This document shows, piece by piece, positions 34,417 through 41,107 of a stretch of 41,107 nucleotides of DNA (positions are counted from its first letter, which is position 1; each line of letters opens with the position of its first letter). The stretch spans positions 1-41,107 of the forward strand of contig NZ_JAWOBT010000112.1 of the NCBI RefSeq assembly GCF_046484155.1, in the 5' to 3' direction. A program made the position numbers and the translations under genes. Source of the DNA: Alkalibacterium sp046484155 (GTDB lineage Bacteria > Bacillota > Bacilli > Lactobacillales > Carnobacteriaceae_A). The notes under the pieces were generated by a model. That model saw only the letters and a program-made list of their open reading frames with translations. It did not search any database and was not told the DNA's origin.

Positions 34417-34446
34417 ATTATACCGATAGAGATACTTTTTTAGCAA
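34417..34446 (-). promoter_or_regulatory. Amidase promoter
   Basis: On the minus strand TTGCTA (34446-34441), 18 bp, consensus TATAAT (34422-34417), about 30 bp before the amidase start. Confidence 0.65.
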
Positions 34447-34560
34447 TAGTAAAGATATATTTTTCCGATATTTTGATCGTTTCAAGAAGAATAACAGGAA
34501 GATGAGTGGAAAACACCGTAATTAGAGCCAGAAAAGATGTGTATTGACATCTGGCGGCCA

Positions 34561-34591
34561 TTCTTGTAAGCTTATAAGAAGCGAATAAAAT
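34561..34591 (+). promoter_or_regulatory. hisS-aspS promoter region with near-perfect palindrome
   Basis: TTGTAA (34564-34569), 16 bp, TAAAAT (34586-34591) is the best promoter positioned just before the T-box. A TTGACA also occurs at 34544-34549 but lacks a good -10 at 17 bp. 34561-34580 is a 20-bp palindrome (TTCTTGTAAG/CTTATAAGAA) with a single mismatched pair; it overlaps the -35. Confidence 0.45.
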
Positions 34592-34599
34592 AGTCATCC

Positions 34600-34828
34600 T
34601 GATGTTAGATAAAGTAATTAATGAGCGTTTCACTAAAGAGAAAACCTTCCGGGCTGAAAAAGGTTTATAATGCATTAATGAATGACGATCTAAAAGGAAT
34701 GATAGGGAAACTTATCACGTGTGAGCGTTAACTCTAAGAGAGAAAGTGTAAACTTTCTGAAATTAAGGTGGCACCACGTTATAAGTACGTCCTTTTTCTA
34801 TGGCAGACATAGAGGAGGGTCTTTTTTT
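34600..34828 (+). promoter_or_regulatory. T-box riboswitch leader of hisS-aspS, Asp-type specifier
   Basis: T-box sequence AAGGTGGCACCACG at 34765-34778. Stem I base TTAGAT pairs with ATCTAA (about 34605-34610 / 34688-34693). The specifier loop has AGTA on the 5' side and GAATGACG on the 3' side; ATTAATG/CATTAAT closes the loop and an AGAGA bulge lies above it. Stem III is AGAAAGT (34741-34747) / ACTTTCT (34752-34758). The terminator pairs 34789-34802 with 34808-34821 and has T-run 34822-34828. The specifier after GAA-U reads GAC (Asp), not CAC or CAT (His). The bulge UGGC pairs with a G discriminator, as in tRNA-Asp, while tRNA-His has C. Confidence 0.88.
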
Positions 34829-34872
34829 ATGGACAAAAATACTTTAACTTACTATATCTGGAGGTTTAAAAG

Positions 34873-36180
34873 ATGAATTACCAAAAATTAAAAGGTACCG
34901 TAGATATTTTACCCGTTGAATCCGAAAAATGGCAAGTTGTTGAACAACAAGCCAGAGCTATTTTAAATAATTATCAATTCAAAGAAATTAGAACACCTTT
35001 ATTTGAAAAATTCGATTTATTTGCTCGAGGCGTTGGCGAAACAAGCGATATCGTTTCCAAGGAGATGTACGATTTTAATGACAAGGGAGACCGTCATATC
35101 GCATTAAGACCTGAGGGCACAGCTGGCGTGGTCCGCGCCTACGTCGAAAACAAACTGTATGCGCCCGAGTATCACAAACCGATGAAACTCTATTATATCG
35201 GATCGATGTTTAGATATGAGCGTCCGCAAAGCGGGAGACAGCGTCAATTTAATCAGTTGGGTGTGGAAGTTTTTGGGAGCAAGAACCCTGCGGTAGATGT
35301 CGAAACGATGGCATTGGCGATGGATTTATTCAAGTCATTTGGTATCGAAGACTTGAAGCTTGTCATCAATTCACTGGGAGATTCAGAATCTAGACTGAAA
35401 TATCGGGAAGCATTGATCGCTTATCTCGAACCTCACTTTGACGAGTTAAGCAACGATTCAAAAGAACGTTTGTATAAGAACCCTCTCCGTGTGCTGGACA
35501 GTAAAGACAAGAAGGACAAAGTCTTGGTTGCAGATGCTCCTTCCGTGTTGGATTTTTTGAACGAAGAATCAAACCAGCATTTTGAAGCAGTTAAAGAGAT
35601 GCTTGAAGATTTATCCATTCCGTATGAAATAGATAAAAATATGGTCAGGGGTTTAGACTACTATAATGACACGATATTTGAAGTCATGACGACGCATCCG
35701 AAGTTCGGATCCAATGCAACGATTTGTGCCGGGGGACGCTATGACAGTTTAGTCGAAGAAATGGGTGGACCAAAAACGCCGGCATTCGGTTTTGGTTTCG
35801 GAATCGAACGCCTGATCATTCTTTTAGACTTCATGAACTACGACTATCCAAAAGTGAGTACGATCGATGCCTATGTGGTGACTATTGGAGATAAAGTCAA
35901 TAAAGCAGCCACTAAATTAACGCAGTACCTGCGTCAGAACAACCTGTCTGTCGAGCGCGAGTTCATGAACAGGAAACCCGGTAAACAGTTCAAAACAGCT
36001 GATAAGTGGGGCGCTAAATTCGTCTTTACCATGGGTGAAGACGAATTAAGTGAAAATAAAGTCACGATCAAAGCTCTTCAAAGTGGCCAACAAATGGATA
36101 TCGATCTAGATGAGTTATACAGCAACTTTAAAGCGACATTTAACGAAGTAGAATCAAGACTAAATAAAAAGGGTGAATAA
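34873..36180 (+). CDS. hisS: Histidyl-tRNA synthetase
   Basis: Charges tRNA-His. 435 residues of the class II type: KGTVDILPVES at the N-terminus, motif 2 SMFRYERPQSGRQRQFNQLG (about 120), the His-specific VRGLDYYNDTIFEV (about 258) and GGRYD, motif 3 FGFGFGIERLI, and a C-terminal anticodon-binding domain. SD GGAGGT lies 7 nt before the ATG. It is preceded by a T-box leader and is followed at once by aspS, so both synthetases share one control element. Confidence 0.97.
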   Translation: MNYQKLKGTVDILPVESEKWQVVEQQARAILNNYQFKEIRTPLFEKFDLFARGVGETSDIVSKEMYDFNDKGDRHIALRPEGTAGVVRAYVENKLYAPEYHKPMKLYYIGSMFRYERPQSGRQRQFNQLGVEVFGSKNPAVDVETMALAMDLFKSFGIEDLKLVINSLGDSESRLKYREALIAYLEPHFDELSNDSKERLYKNPLRVLDSKDKKDKVLVADAPSVLDFLNEESNQHFEAVKEMLEDLSIPYEIDKNMVRGLDYYNDTIFEVMTTHPKFGSNATICAGGRYDSLVEEMGGPKTPAFGFGFGIERLIILLDFMNYDYPKVSTIDAYVVTIGDKVNKAATKLTQYLRQNNLSVEREFMNRKPGKQFKTADKWGAKFVFTMGEDELSENKVTIKALQSGQQMDIDLDELYSNFKATFNEVESRLNKKGE

Positions 36181-36181
36181 A

Positions 36182-37951
36182 ATGAAACGTACAGAATATT
36201 GTGGAAAGATTACCAAAGCATATACCGAAGAAACAGTTACCGTTACAGGTTGGGTGCAAAAGCGACGCGATTTGGGCGGGATGATATTCATTGATCTTAG
36301 AGACCGCGAAGGCATTATTCAAGTTGTCTTCAATAGTAATCAGAATCAAGAAGCGTTAGAGATAGCAGAAAAAATCCGTTCTGAATATGTGATTGCTGTC
36401 GAAGGAAAAGTCGTTCTTAGACAAGCAGGTCAGGTAAATGAAGAACTAGCCACAGGTGAAATAGAGATCATGGCTGATAAAGTAGAGATCTTAAACGAAG
36501 CGAAAACGCCTGCGTTTGAAATATCCGATACAGCGCCTGTCTCCGATGACTTACGTCTGAAATATCGTTATTTGGATTTAAGAAGACCCAAAATGCAGGA
36601 AAACATGAAACTGCGTCACCAGGTAAAAAAAGTGTTTAGAGATTTCCTGGATGATGAAGGCTTTTTAGATATTGAAACGCCATATTTAACTAAATCGACA
36701 CCAGAAGGCGCGCGAGACTATCTTGTTCCATCACGAGTGACCCAAGGGAAATTCTTTGCGCTACCGCAATCACCGCAATTGTTCAAACAATTGCTCATGA
36801 GTTCCGGATATGACCGCTATTATCAGATCGTCCGTTGTTTCAGAGATGAAGATTTAAGAGGGGACCGTCAGCCGGAATTTACACAAGTAGATATTGAAAC
36901 AAGCTTTACAGACAAAGAAGACATCCAGAAAACGATGGAAAACCTGTTTGTCCGCTTGATAAAGGAAGTCAAAGGCGTCACTCTGGAAGCACCTTTTCCA
37001 CGTCTCACATTTAAAGAAGCGCTGGAACGATTCGGCAGCGATAAGCCAGACCTTAGATTTGGACTGGAACTTGTCGATTTAAATGATGTTGCGAAAGAGT
37101 CTTCCTTTAAGGTTTTCTCATCAGCTGTAGAAAACGGCGGCATGGTCAAAGGTTTAACAGTTAAGGGCGCAGCTCAGCGCTTTTCTCGTAAGAACATCGA
37201 TGCCTTGGAAAGTATAGCTAAAATATATGGAGCTAAAGGTTTAGCCTGGATGAAAGTGACGGATGAAGGGTTGACGGGTCCGATCGCTAGATTCTTTAAT
37301 GATGAAACAGTTCAAAGCTCTCTTTTAGACACGATGGATGCCGAAAGCGGCGACTTGCTCTTATTTGTAGCCGACAAATCAAAAATCGTCTATGATGCAC
37401 TGGGTGCTTTGAGAAGTCACTTAGGGAAAGAATTGGACCTTATAGATGAATCTCAGATATCTTTTGTCTGGATAGTAGAATGGCCATTGTTAGAATATGA
37501 TGAAGAAGAAGGACGTTACAATGCTGCGCACCATCCATTCACCAGACCGGTAGAAGAAGACATCGACAAATTAGCATCTGAACCCGAGAATGTCATGGCA
37601 GATGCCTATGATATTGTTTTAAACGGTTATGAAATCGGCGGCGGATCTATGCGTATCCATAAGAGAGGCTTACAAGAAGAGATGTTTTCTGCGTTAGGTT
37701 TTACTAAAGAAGAGGCAATCAGTCAGTTTGGCTTCCTGCTTGATGCACTAGAATACGGGTTTCCACCTCATGGCGGGATTGCCTTTGGATTAGACCGCAT
37801 AGTCATGATCCTTGCTAATGAAAATAATATCAGAGAAGTTATTGCCTTTCCGAAAAATGGAAGAGCTATAGATCCATTGACAGATGCTCCATCTCTTGTT
37901 TCTAACGGTCAATTAGACGAGCTGGGATTAGCATTAAAAGAAAGTAAGTAG
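36182..37951 (+). CDS. aspS: Aspartyl-tRNA synthetase (bacterial type)
   Basis: Charges tRNA-Asp. 589 residues from ATG 36182 (MKRTEYCGKITKAY), with SD AAAAAGGG about 9 nt upstream. N-terminal OB anticodon-binding domain (TGWVQKRRDLGGMIFIDLRD), class II motifs QSPQLFKQLLMSSGYDRYYQ and FRDEDLRGDRQPEFTQVDIE, a GAD insertion (about 290-420) typical of the bacterial enzyme, and motif 3 GIAFGLDRIVM. It lies 1 nt after the hisS stop, so it is coupled. Confidence 0.97.
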   Translation: MKRTEYCGKITKAYTEETVTVTGWVQKRRDLGGMIFIDLRDREGIIQVVFNSNQNQEALEIAEKIRSEYVIAVEGKVVLRQAGQVNEELATGEIEIMADKVEILNEAKTPAFEISDTAPVSDDLRLKYRYLDLRRPKMQENMKLRHQVKKVFRDFLDDEGFLDIETPYLTKSTPEGARDYLVPSRVTQGKFFALPQSPQLFKQLLMSSGYDRYYQIVRCFRDEDLRGDRQPEFTQVDIETSFTDKEDIQKTMENLFVRLIKEVKGVTLEAPFPRLTFKEALERFGSDKPDLRFGLELVDLNDVAKESSFKVFSSAVENGGMVKGLTVKGAAQRFSRKNIDALESIAKIYGAKGLAWMKVTDEGLTGPIARFFNDETVQSSLLDTMDAESGDLLLFVADKSKIVYDALGALRSHLGKELDLIDESQISFVWIVEWPLLEYDEEEGRYNAAHHPFTRPVEEDIDKLASEPENVMADAYDIVLNGYEIGGGSMRIHKRGLQEEMFSALGFTKEEAISQFGFLLDALEYGFPPHGGIAFGLDRIVMILANENNIREVIAFPKNGRAIDPLTDAPSLVSNGQLDELGLALKESK

Positions 37952-37965
37952 ATGGAGGGGAAATA

Positions 37966-38865
37966 ATGGTTTTATTAGGTTCACATGTATCGATGAAGGG
38001 CAAGAAGATGTTGCTCGGATCAGCCGAAGAAGCTGTTGCATATGGCGCTTCAACATTTATGATCTATACGGGCGCGCCCCAGAATACCCGTAGAAAAGAA
38101 ATTGAAGAAATGAATATAGAGGCAGGGCAACTTTATATGAAAGAAAATGGTATAAATGTCGCAGATATCGTCGTGCACGCACCCTATATTATAAACTTAG
38201 GGAACACGATAAAGAAAGAGAACTATGGTTTTGCCGTTCAATTTATGAAAGAAGAAATCAAACGTGCTGAAGCACTAGGGGCAATGCAGATGACCATGCA
38301 TCCGGGGGCACACGTGGGTGCAGGCGCTGAGTTAGCCATTGAACAGATTGCTCAAGGTTTAAATGAGATCTTACATGAAGATCAAACCCTTCAGATCGCT
38401 TTGGAGACCATGGCGGGAAAAGGGACGGAAATCGGACGTTCTTTCGAAGAATTAGCGCAGATCATCGATAAAGTTAAATTGAAAGATAAAATATCTGTGA
38501 CCCTGGATACCTGCCACACTCATGATGCAGGTTATGACATCAAAAATGATTTCGACGGTGTCTTAGCTGAATTCGACCGGATCATAGGGCTGGATATGCT
38601 GAAAGTTGTCCATGTCAATGATTCGAAGAACCTAAGAGGAGCAGCAAAAGACAGACATGCCAACATAGGGTTCGGTGAAATTGGCTTTGAGGCACTTAAC
38701 TATGTGGTTCATCATGAGAAACTGGCTCATTTACCTAAGATACTTGAAACACCCTTTGTAGGGGAAGACAAGAAAAATAAGAAACCACCATACAAGCATG
38801 AAATTGCGATGTTGAAAGAAAAAACATTTGATCCACAATTATTGGAAGACATTCTAAATAGCTAA
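37966..38865 (+). CDS. nfo: Endonuclease IV (AP endonuclease, Nfo)
   Basis: Cuts DNA 5' of abasic sites in base-excision repair. 299 residues, TIM-barrel with the trinuclear-zinc ligands visible in HAPYIINLG, HPGAHVGAG, LETMAGKGTEIG, LDTCHTHDAGYD, VHVNDSK, DRHANIGFGEIG and ILETPF. SD GGAGGGG lies 6 nt before the ATG. It probably shares the hisS-aspS transcript: only 14 nt separate it from aspS. Confidence 0.95.
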   Translation: MVLLGSHVSMKGKKMLLGSAEEAVAYGASTFMIYTGAPQNTRRKEIEEMNIEAGQLYMKENGINVADIVVHAPYIINLGNTIKKENYGFAVQFMKEEIKRAEALGAMQMTMHPGAHVGAGAELAIEQIAQGLNEILHEDQTLQIALETMAGKGTEIGRSFEELAQIIDKVKLKDKISVTLDTCHTHDAGYDIKNDFDGVLAEFDRIIGLDMLKVVHVNDSKNLRGAAKDRHANIGFGEIGFEALNYVVHHEKLAHLPKILETPFVGEDKKNKKPPYKHEIAMLKEKTFDPQLLEDILNS

Positions 38866-38872
38866 GAGGTTA

Positions 38873-38905
38873 AAAGGGAATCTGTTCGTTTACAGGTTCC
38901 TTTTT
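38873..38905 (+). terminator. nfo terminator
   Basis: AAAGGGAATCTGT (38873-38885) pairs with ACAGGTTCCTTT (38892-38903), with one bulged G and one GU pair, followed by T. Its 3' arm lies between the -35 and -10 of the next promoter. Confidence 0.75.
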
Positions 38906-38913
38906 GTTATAAT
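38885..38913 (+). promoter_or_regulatory. nnrE promoter interleaved with the nfo terminator
   Basis: TTCGTT (38885-38890), exactly 17 bp, consensus TATAAT (38908-38913). The -35 lies in the terminator loop region and the spacer is the terminator's 3' arm. Confidence 0.55.
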
Positions 38914-38944
38914 AAAATCAACTAAAAAAATTGGGGTGAGCGGT

Positions 38945-39631
38945 ATGATCGACGGATTATCAAGTCAAACCATTAAAGCGATCGATAGCTTCACTATTGA
39001 CACCATTGGCATTCCCTCGATGGTATTGATGGAACGGGCAGCCTTGGCAGTTGCCGAAAAGATCCTGGCGGATGAGGCGGATGAAATGACATCGTATGCG
39101 ATCGTTTGCGGAACAGGGAATAACGGTGCAGATGGTTTAGCGATCGGACGCCTTCTTTTTCAGGCTGGTAAGTCGGTTACTCTCTATGTTGTGGGGGACA
39201 CGGAAAACGGTTCAAAAGAATTTAAGCAGCAGTTGAAAATTGTCAAAAATCTGAATATAGATATTGAAAGCTTTGCTGCAGGAGCCACAGATTTTAAAGG
39301 CGACGTGGTCATCGATGCACTATTTGGTATCGGGTTGAACAGAAACGTGGAGGATCCACACAGACGAGCCATAAAAAGCATCAATGAGTCTAAAGGCAAA
39401 ATCATTGCGCTTGATGTGCCTTCTGGCCTCTCTGCCAATACCGGCGAAGTATTGGGTGTCGCTGTAGAAGCAGAAGAAACGTATACCATCGGATTCATGA
39501 AAAAAGGTTTTGGGCATGAACATGCACAGTCCTATACAGGGGAGATCACTATTTTAGACATCGGATATCCAGCCCCTCATTTTTTTGAAGATATCATTAA
39601 AAAGGAGCAGACTAATGGCGAATCGATTTGA
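38945..39631 (+). CDS. nnrE: NAD(P)H-hydrate epimerase (YjeF N-terminal domain)
   Basis: Interconverts the R and S forms of damaged hydrated NAD(P)H so that a dehydratase can repair them. 228 residues from ATG 38945, 4 nt after SD GGGGTGAG; an in-frame GTG at 38936 lies inside that SD. Motifs: GIPSMVLMERAALAVAEKI, VCGTGNNGADGLAIGR, VIDALFGIGLNRNV, IALDVPSGLSANTGEVLG and YTIGFMKKGF. Only the N-terminal domain is present; the dehydratase NnrD must be elsewhere. The C-terminus overlaps the next gene by 17 nt. Confidence 0.93.
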   Translation: MIDGLSSQTIKAIDSFTIDTIGIPSMVLMERAALAVAEKILADEADEMTSYAIVCGTGNNGADGLAIGRLLFQAGKSVTLYVVGDTENGSKEFKQQLKIVKNLNIDIESFAAGATDFKGDVVIDALFGIGLNRNVEDPHRRAIKSINESKGKIIALDVPSGLSANTGEVLGVAVEAEETYTIGFMKKGFGHEHAQSYTGEITILDIGYPAPHFFEDIIKKEQTNGESI

Positions 39632-40556
39632 TTTTCAGGGTTTGAATGCCAAAGCCCCCTATTTTGAAGGATGGTATGTGAAAAGTTCAGATGCTAAACA
39701 GGACTTTACCTTGTCTCTTATACCGGGTATAGCATTATTTGATGAGGAAGAATGTTTTGTCCAGTACAACCTATTTTATAAAGGGAAGAGTTTAAGTGGA
39801 AAAATAACCTATCCAATAGAAGCGTTTGAGGTGGTTGAAGCGCCTTACTCCATACTTATGCCTTTGTTTGTATTGAGTGAAACAGGTGTGAAGGCCCATT
39901 TAGTGGATGATGGCAATGATATGCTGATCGATTTGGAATTTGGGGATTTCCTAAGATTAAAGCAGGATATTTATTCGCCAAGCATAATGGGACCTTTTGA
40001 ATATGTTAAAATGCCTTGTTCACATGACGTTGTCAGTATGCGTCATGACGTTAAAGGGAGGGTCGTTATAAATGGTGAGACAGTAAAAATCGATGCGGGT
40101 ACAGGCTACATGGAAAAAGACCGGGGCGCTAATTTTCCAAGCCAGTATGTGTGGGCTCAGTCCAATCAGTTTAAGGAAAATAATAGGAGTTCATTATTTT
40201 TATCGGTGGCAGACATCGATTTGAAAATCAACCATTTTACGGGTACCATTGCCGTCTTTCATGATGGTATGAAGGAACACCGATTCGCGACCTATTTAGG
40301 TTCAAAAGCAGAAGTCATGGTTAATGACGATCAACTAGGCTATACGGTCAAGCTGACTGACATAAACAAAAGTTTGATTGCAGAGGTGAGTTTGCTGAAT
40401 GGCAACAACCTAATTGCACCGATGAATGATGAGATGGATTACACAATAAAAGAAACCATAAAAGCTGACATAACACTTATGTTTAAAGAAAAAAATAAAA
40501 AGACCATTCATTTAACATCAGAACATGGGGCAGCGGAAAGAGTTAACTGGAAGTAG
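39615..40556 (+). CDS. Tocopherol-cyclase-like family protein
   Basis: 313 residues from ATG 39615 with SD AAAGGAG 7 nt upstream. The FEGWYVKSS motif near the N-terminus and YMEKDRGANFPSQYVWAQSN near residue 190 match the tocopherol-cyclase/CrtC-like beta-barrel family. No signal peptide or membrane helix. In most relatives I recall the second motif as EKDWG; here it is EKDRG. Bacteria of this type are not expected to make tocopherol, so the substrate is unknown, perhaps a lipid or isoprenoid (inference). It overlaps nnrE by 17 nt, implying coupled translation. Confidence 0.8.
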   Translation: MANRFDFQGLNAKAPYFEGWYVKSSDAKQDFTLSLIPGIALFDEEECFVQYNLFYKGKSLSGKITYPIEAFEVVEAPYSILMPLFVLSETGVKAHLVDDGNDMLIDLEFGDFLRLKQDIYSPSIMGPFEYVKMPCSHDVVSMRHDVKGRVVINGETVKIDAGTGYMEKDRGANFPSQYVWAQSNQFKENNRSSLFLSVADIDLKINHFTGTIAVFHDGMKEHRFATYLGSKAEVMVNDDQLGYTVKLTDINKSLIAEVSLLNGNNLIAPMNDEMDYTIKETIKADITLMFKEKNKKTIHLTSEHGAAERVNWK

Positions 40557-40595
40557 ATAAAAAAAGAAGCTGATAAAATCAGCTTCTTTTTTTAT
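40557..40595. terminator. Strong bidirectional terminator
   Basis: A perfect 17-bp stem pairs 40557-40573 with 40579-40595 around a 5-nt loop, with A and T tracts giving a T-run on either strand. It serves the tocopherol-cyclase-like gene and the convergent AraC-type gene. Confidence 0.9.
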
Positions 40596-40646
40596 CTAAG
40601 GAAAAATCGGTTGCATAGAAGAAGTTATCGGAAGAGAAGGATAAAT

Positions 40647-41107
40647 TTAAACTTTTTCACTAACTGGAATTTCTTTAAGGTATTTTGTAGGTGTCTTGCC
40701 AGTTATTTTTTTGAAAACCTTTGTGAAATACGAATGACTATTAAAGCCGGCTAGATTTGCTACCTCACTCATTTGATAATCGCCTAAGTGGAAGTAGTAT
40801 TTCGCAAGGTAAACACGCTGCTGGTTGACGTATCCAATAAAGGTGTTACCTGTTTCTTGTTTAAACTTCCGTGCCAGATGCACAGGATGCATACCATAAA
40901 TCGAAGCAATGTTTGTTAGAGTCAATTCATTGGTTAGATTGTCCGTGATATAGGTAACGATTTCTTTCATCACTGATGAGTAGTCAGACGTAGAAAAATT
41001 GGCTACAGCATGACAATATTCTCTGAAGAGTTCAAAGTAAACGTGTTCAATTAAATAATCTAGAGACTGCGTATCTTTAATGATCATAGAAAAACGTTCG
41101 AAAATCA
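40647..41107 (-). CDS. AraC/XylS-family regulator, 5'-truncated by window edge
   Basis: The frame is open to the window end (IFERFSMIIKDTQSL...), so the ATG at 41087 is probably internal and the N-terminal sensor domain lies outside. The visible part ends in a two-HTH AraC domain: LTLTNIASIYGMHPVHLARKF (HTH1), GYVNQQRVYLAKYY, and MSEVANLAGFNSHSYFTKVF with the classic KKITGKTPTKYLK ending (HTH2). The effector cannot be guessed from this part. It is convergent with the tocopherol-cyclase-like gene, so a direct regulatory link is not implied. Confidence 0.9.
   Translation of the reverse strand, partial: IFERFSMIIKDTQSLDYLIEHVYFELFREYCHAVANFSTSDYSSVMKEIVTYITDNLTNELTLTNIASIYGMHPVHLARKFKQETGNTFIGYVNQQRVYLAKYYFHLGDYQMSEVANLAGFNSHSYFTKVFKKITGKTPTKYLKEIPVSEKV

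Noticed and set aside
34386..34485. 33 extra N-terminal codons on the amidase
   Set aside because: The extension has no SD and would put the promoter hexamers inside the coding region; the shorter form gives a normal signal/anchor start.
1..41107. CRISPR arrays, tRNA or rRNA genes, insertion sequences, phage genes
   Set aside because: None seen on either strand: no regularly spaced repeats, cloverleaf genes, transposase or integrase sequences.

Overview
The window is a 41.1 kb piece of a low-GC Firmicutes chromosome, almost certainly from the order Lactobacillales and probably near Carnobacteriaceae (genus-level placement is inference). The evidence is a PolC-type DNA polymerase III, a CIRCE-controlled hrcA-grpE-dnaK operon, a T-box in front of hisS-aspS, a DUF3013-like gene next to prmA, and the run frr-uppS-cdsA-rseP-proS-polC without dxr between cdsA and rseP. 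Lack of dxr there fits lactic acid bacteria that make isoprenoids by the mevalonate route. Nearly all genes are on the + strand; only a cell-wall amidase and a partial AraC-type regulator are annotated with confidence on the - strand.

Layout. 1-1117: end of pyrH, then frr. 1118-1510: a 393-bp gap with a very long hairpin, a possible 29-residue minus-strand peptide gene and an unusual uppS leader. 1511-6069: uppS, cdsA, rseP and proS (envelope lipid synthesis, intramembrane proteolysis, tRNA charging). 6156-10487: polC. 10504-17974: a leader with promoter and terminator, then rimP-nusA-ylxR-ylxQ-infB-rbfA-truB-ribF (ribosome maturation, transcription elongation, translation initiation, FAD synthesis). 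17978-22914: heat-shock block hrcA-grpE-dnaK, terminator, dnaJ. 23169-24992: lepA.

24993-26042 is the one accessory-looking stretch. It is AT-rich, holds two small unrecognised ORFs, and ends in what looks like a second, decayed copy of the lepA 3' end followed by its own terminator. This suggests an insertion or duplication at the 3' end of lepA.

26043-32993: a CNNM/CorC-type membrane protein, a 3-methyladenine DNA glycosylase, a DUF3013-like gene, prmA, deoC, the bifunctional (p)ppGpp enzyme relA and dtd. 33049-34386 (-): a membrane-anchored amidase with three SH3 repeats. 34598-37951: a T-box leader, hisS and aspS; the specifier loop and the acceptor-pairing bulge both read as aspartate rather than histidine. 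37966-40556: nfo, then nnrE overlapping a tocopherol-cyclase-like gene. 40647-41107 (-): C-terminal part of an AraC-family regulator running off the window.

Most of the window is conserved housekeeping sequence. The points most worth a second look are the lepA 3'-end remnant and island, the Asp-reading T-box, the structured uppS leader, the minus-strand sORF near frr, and the promoter-then-terminator leaders before rimP and relA.
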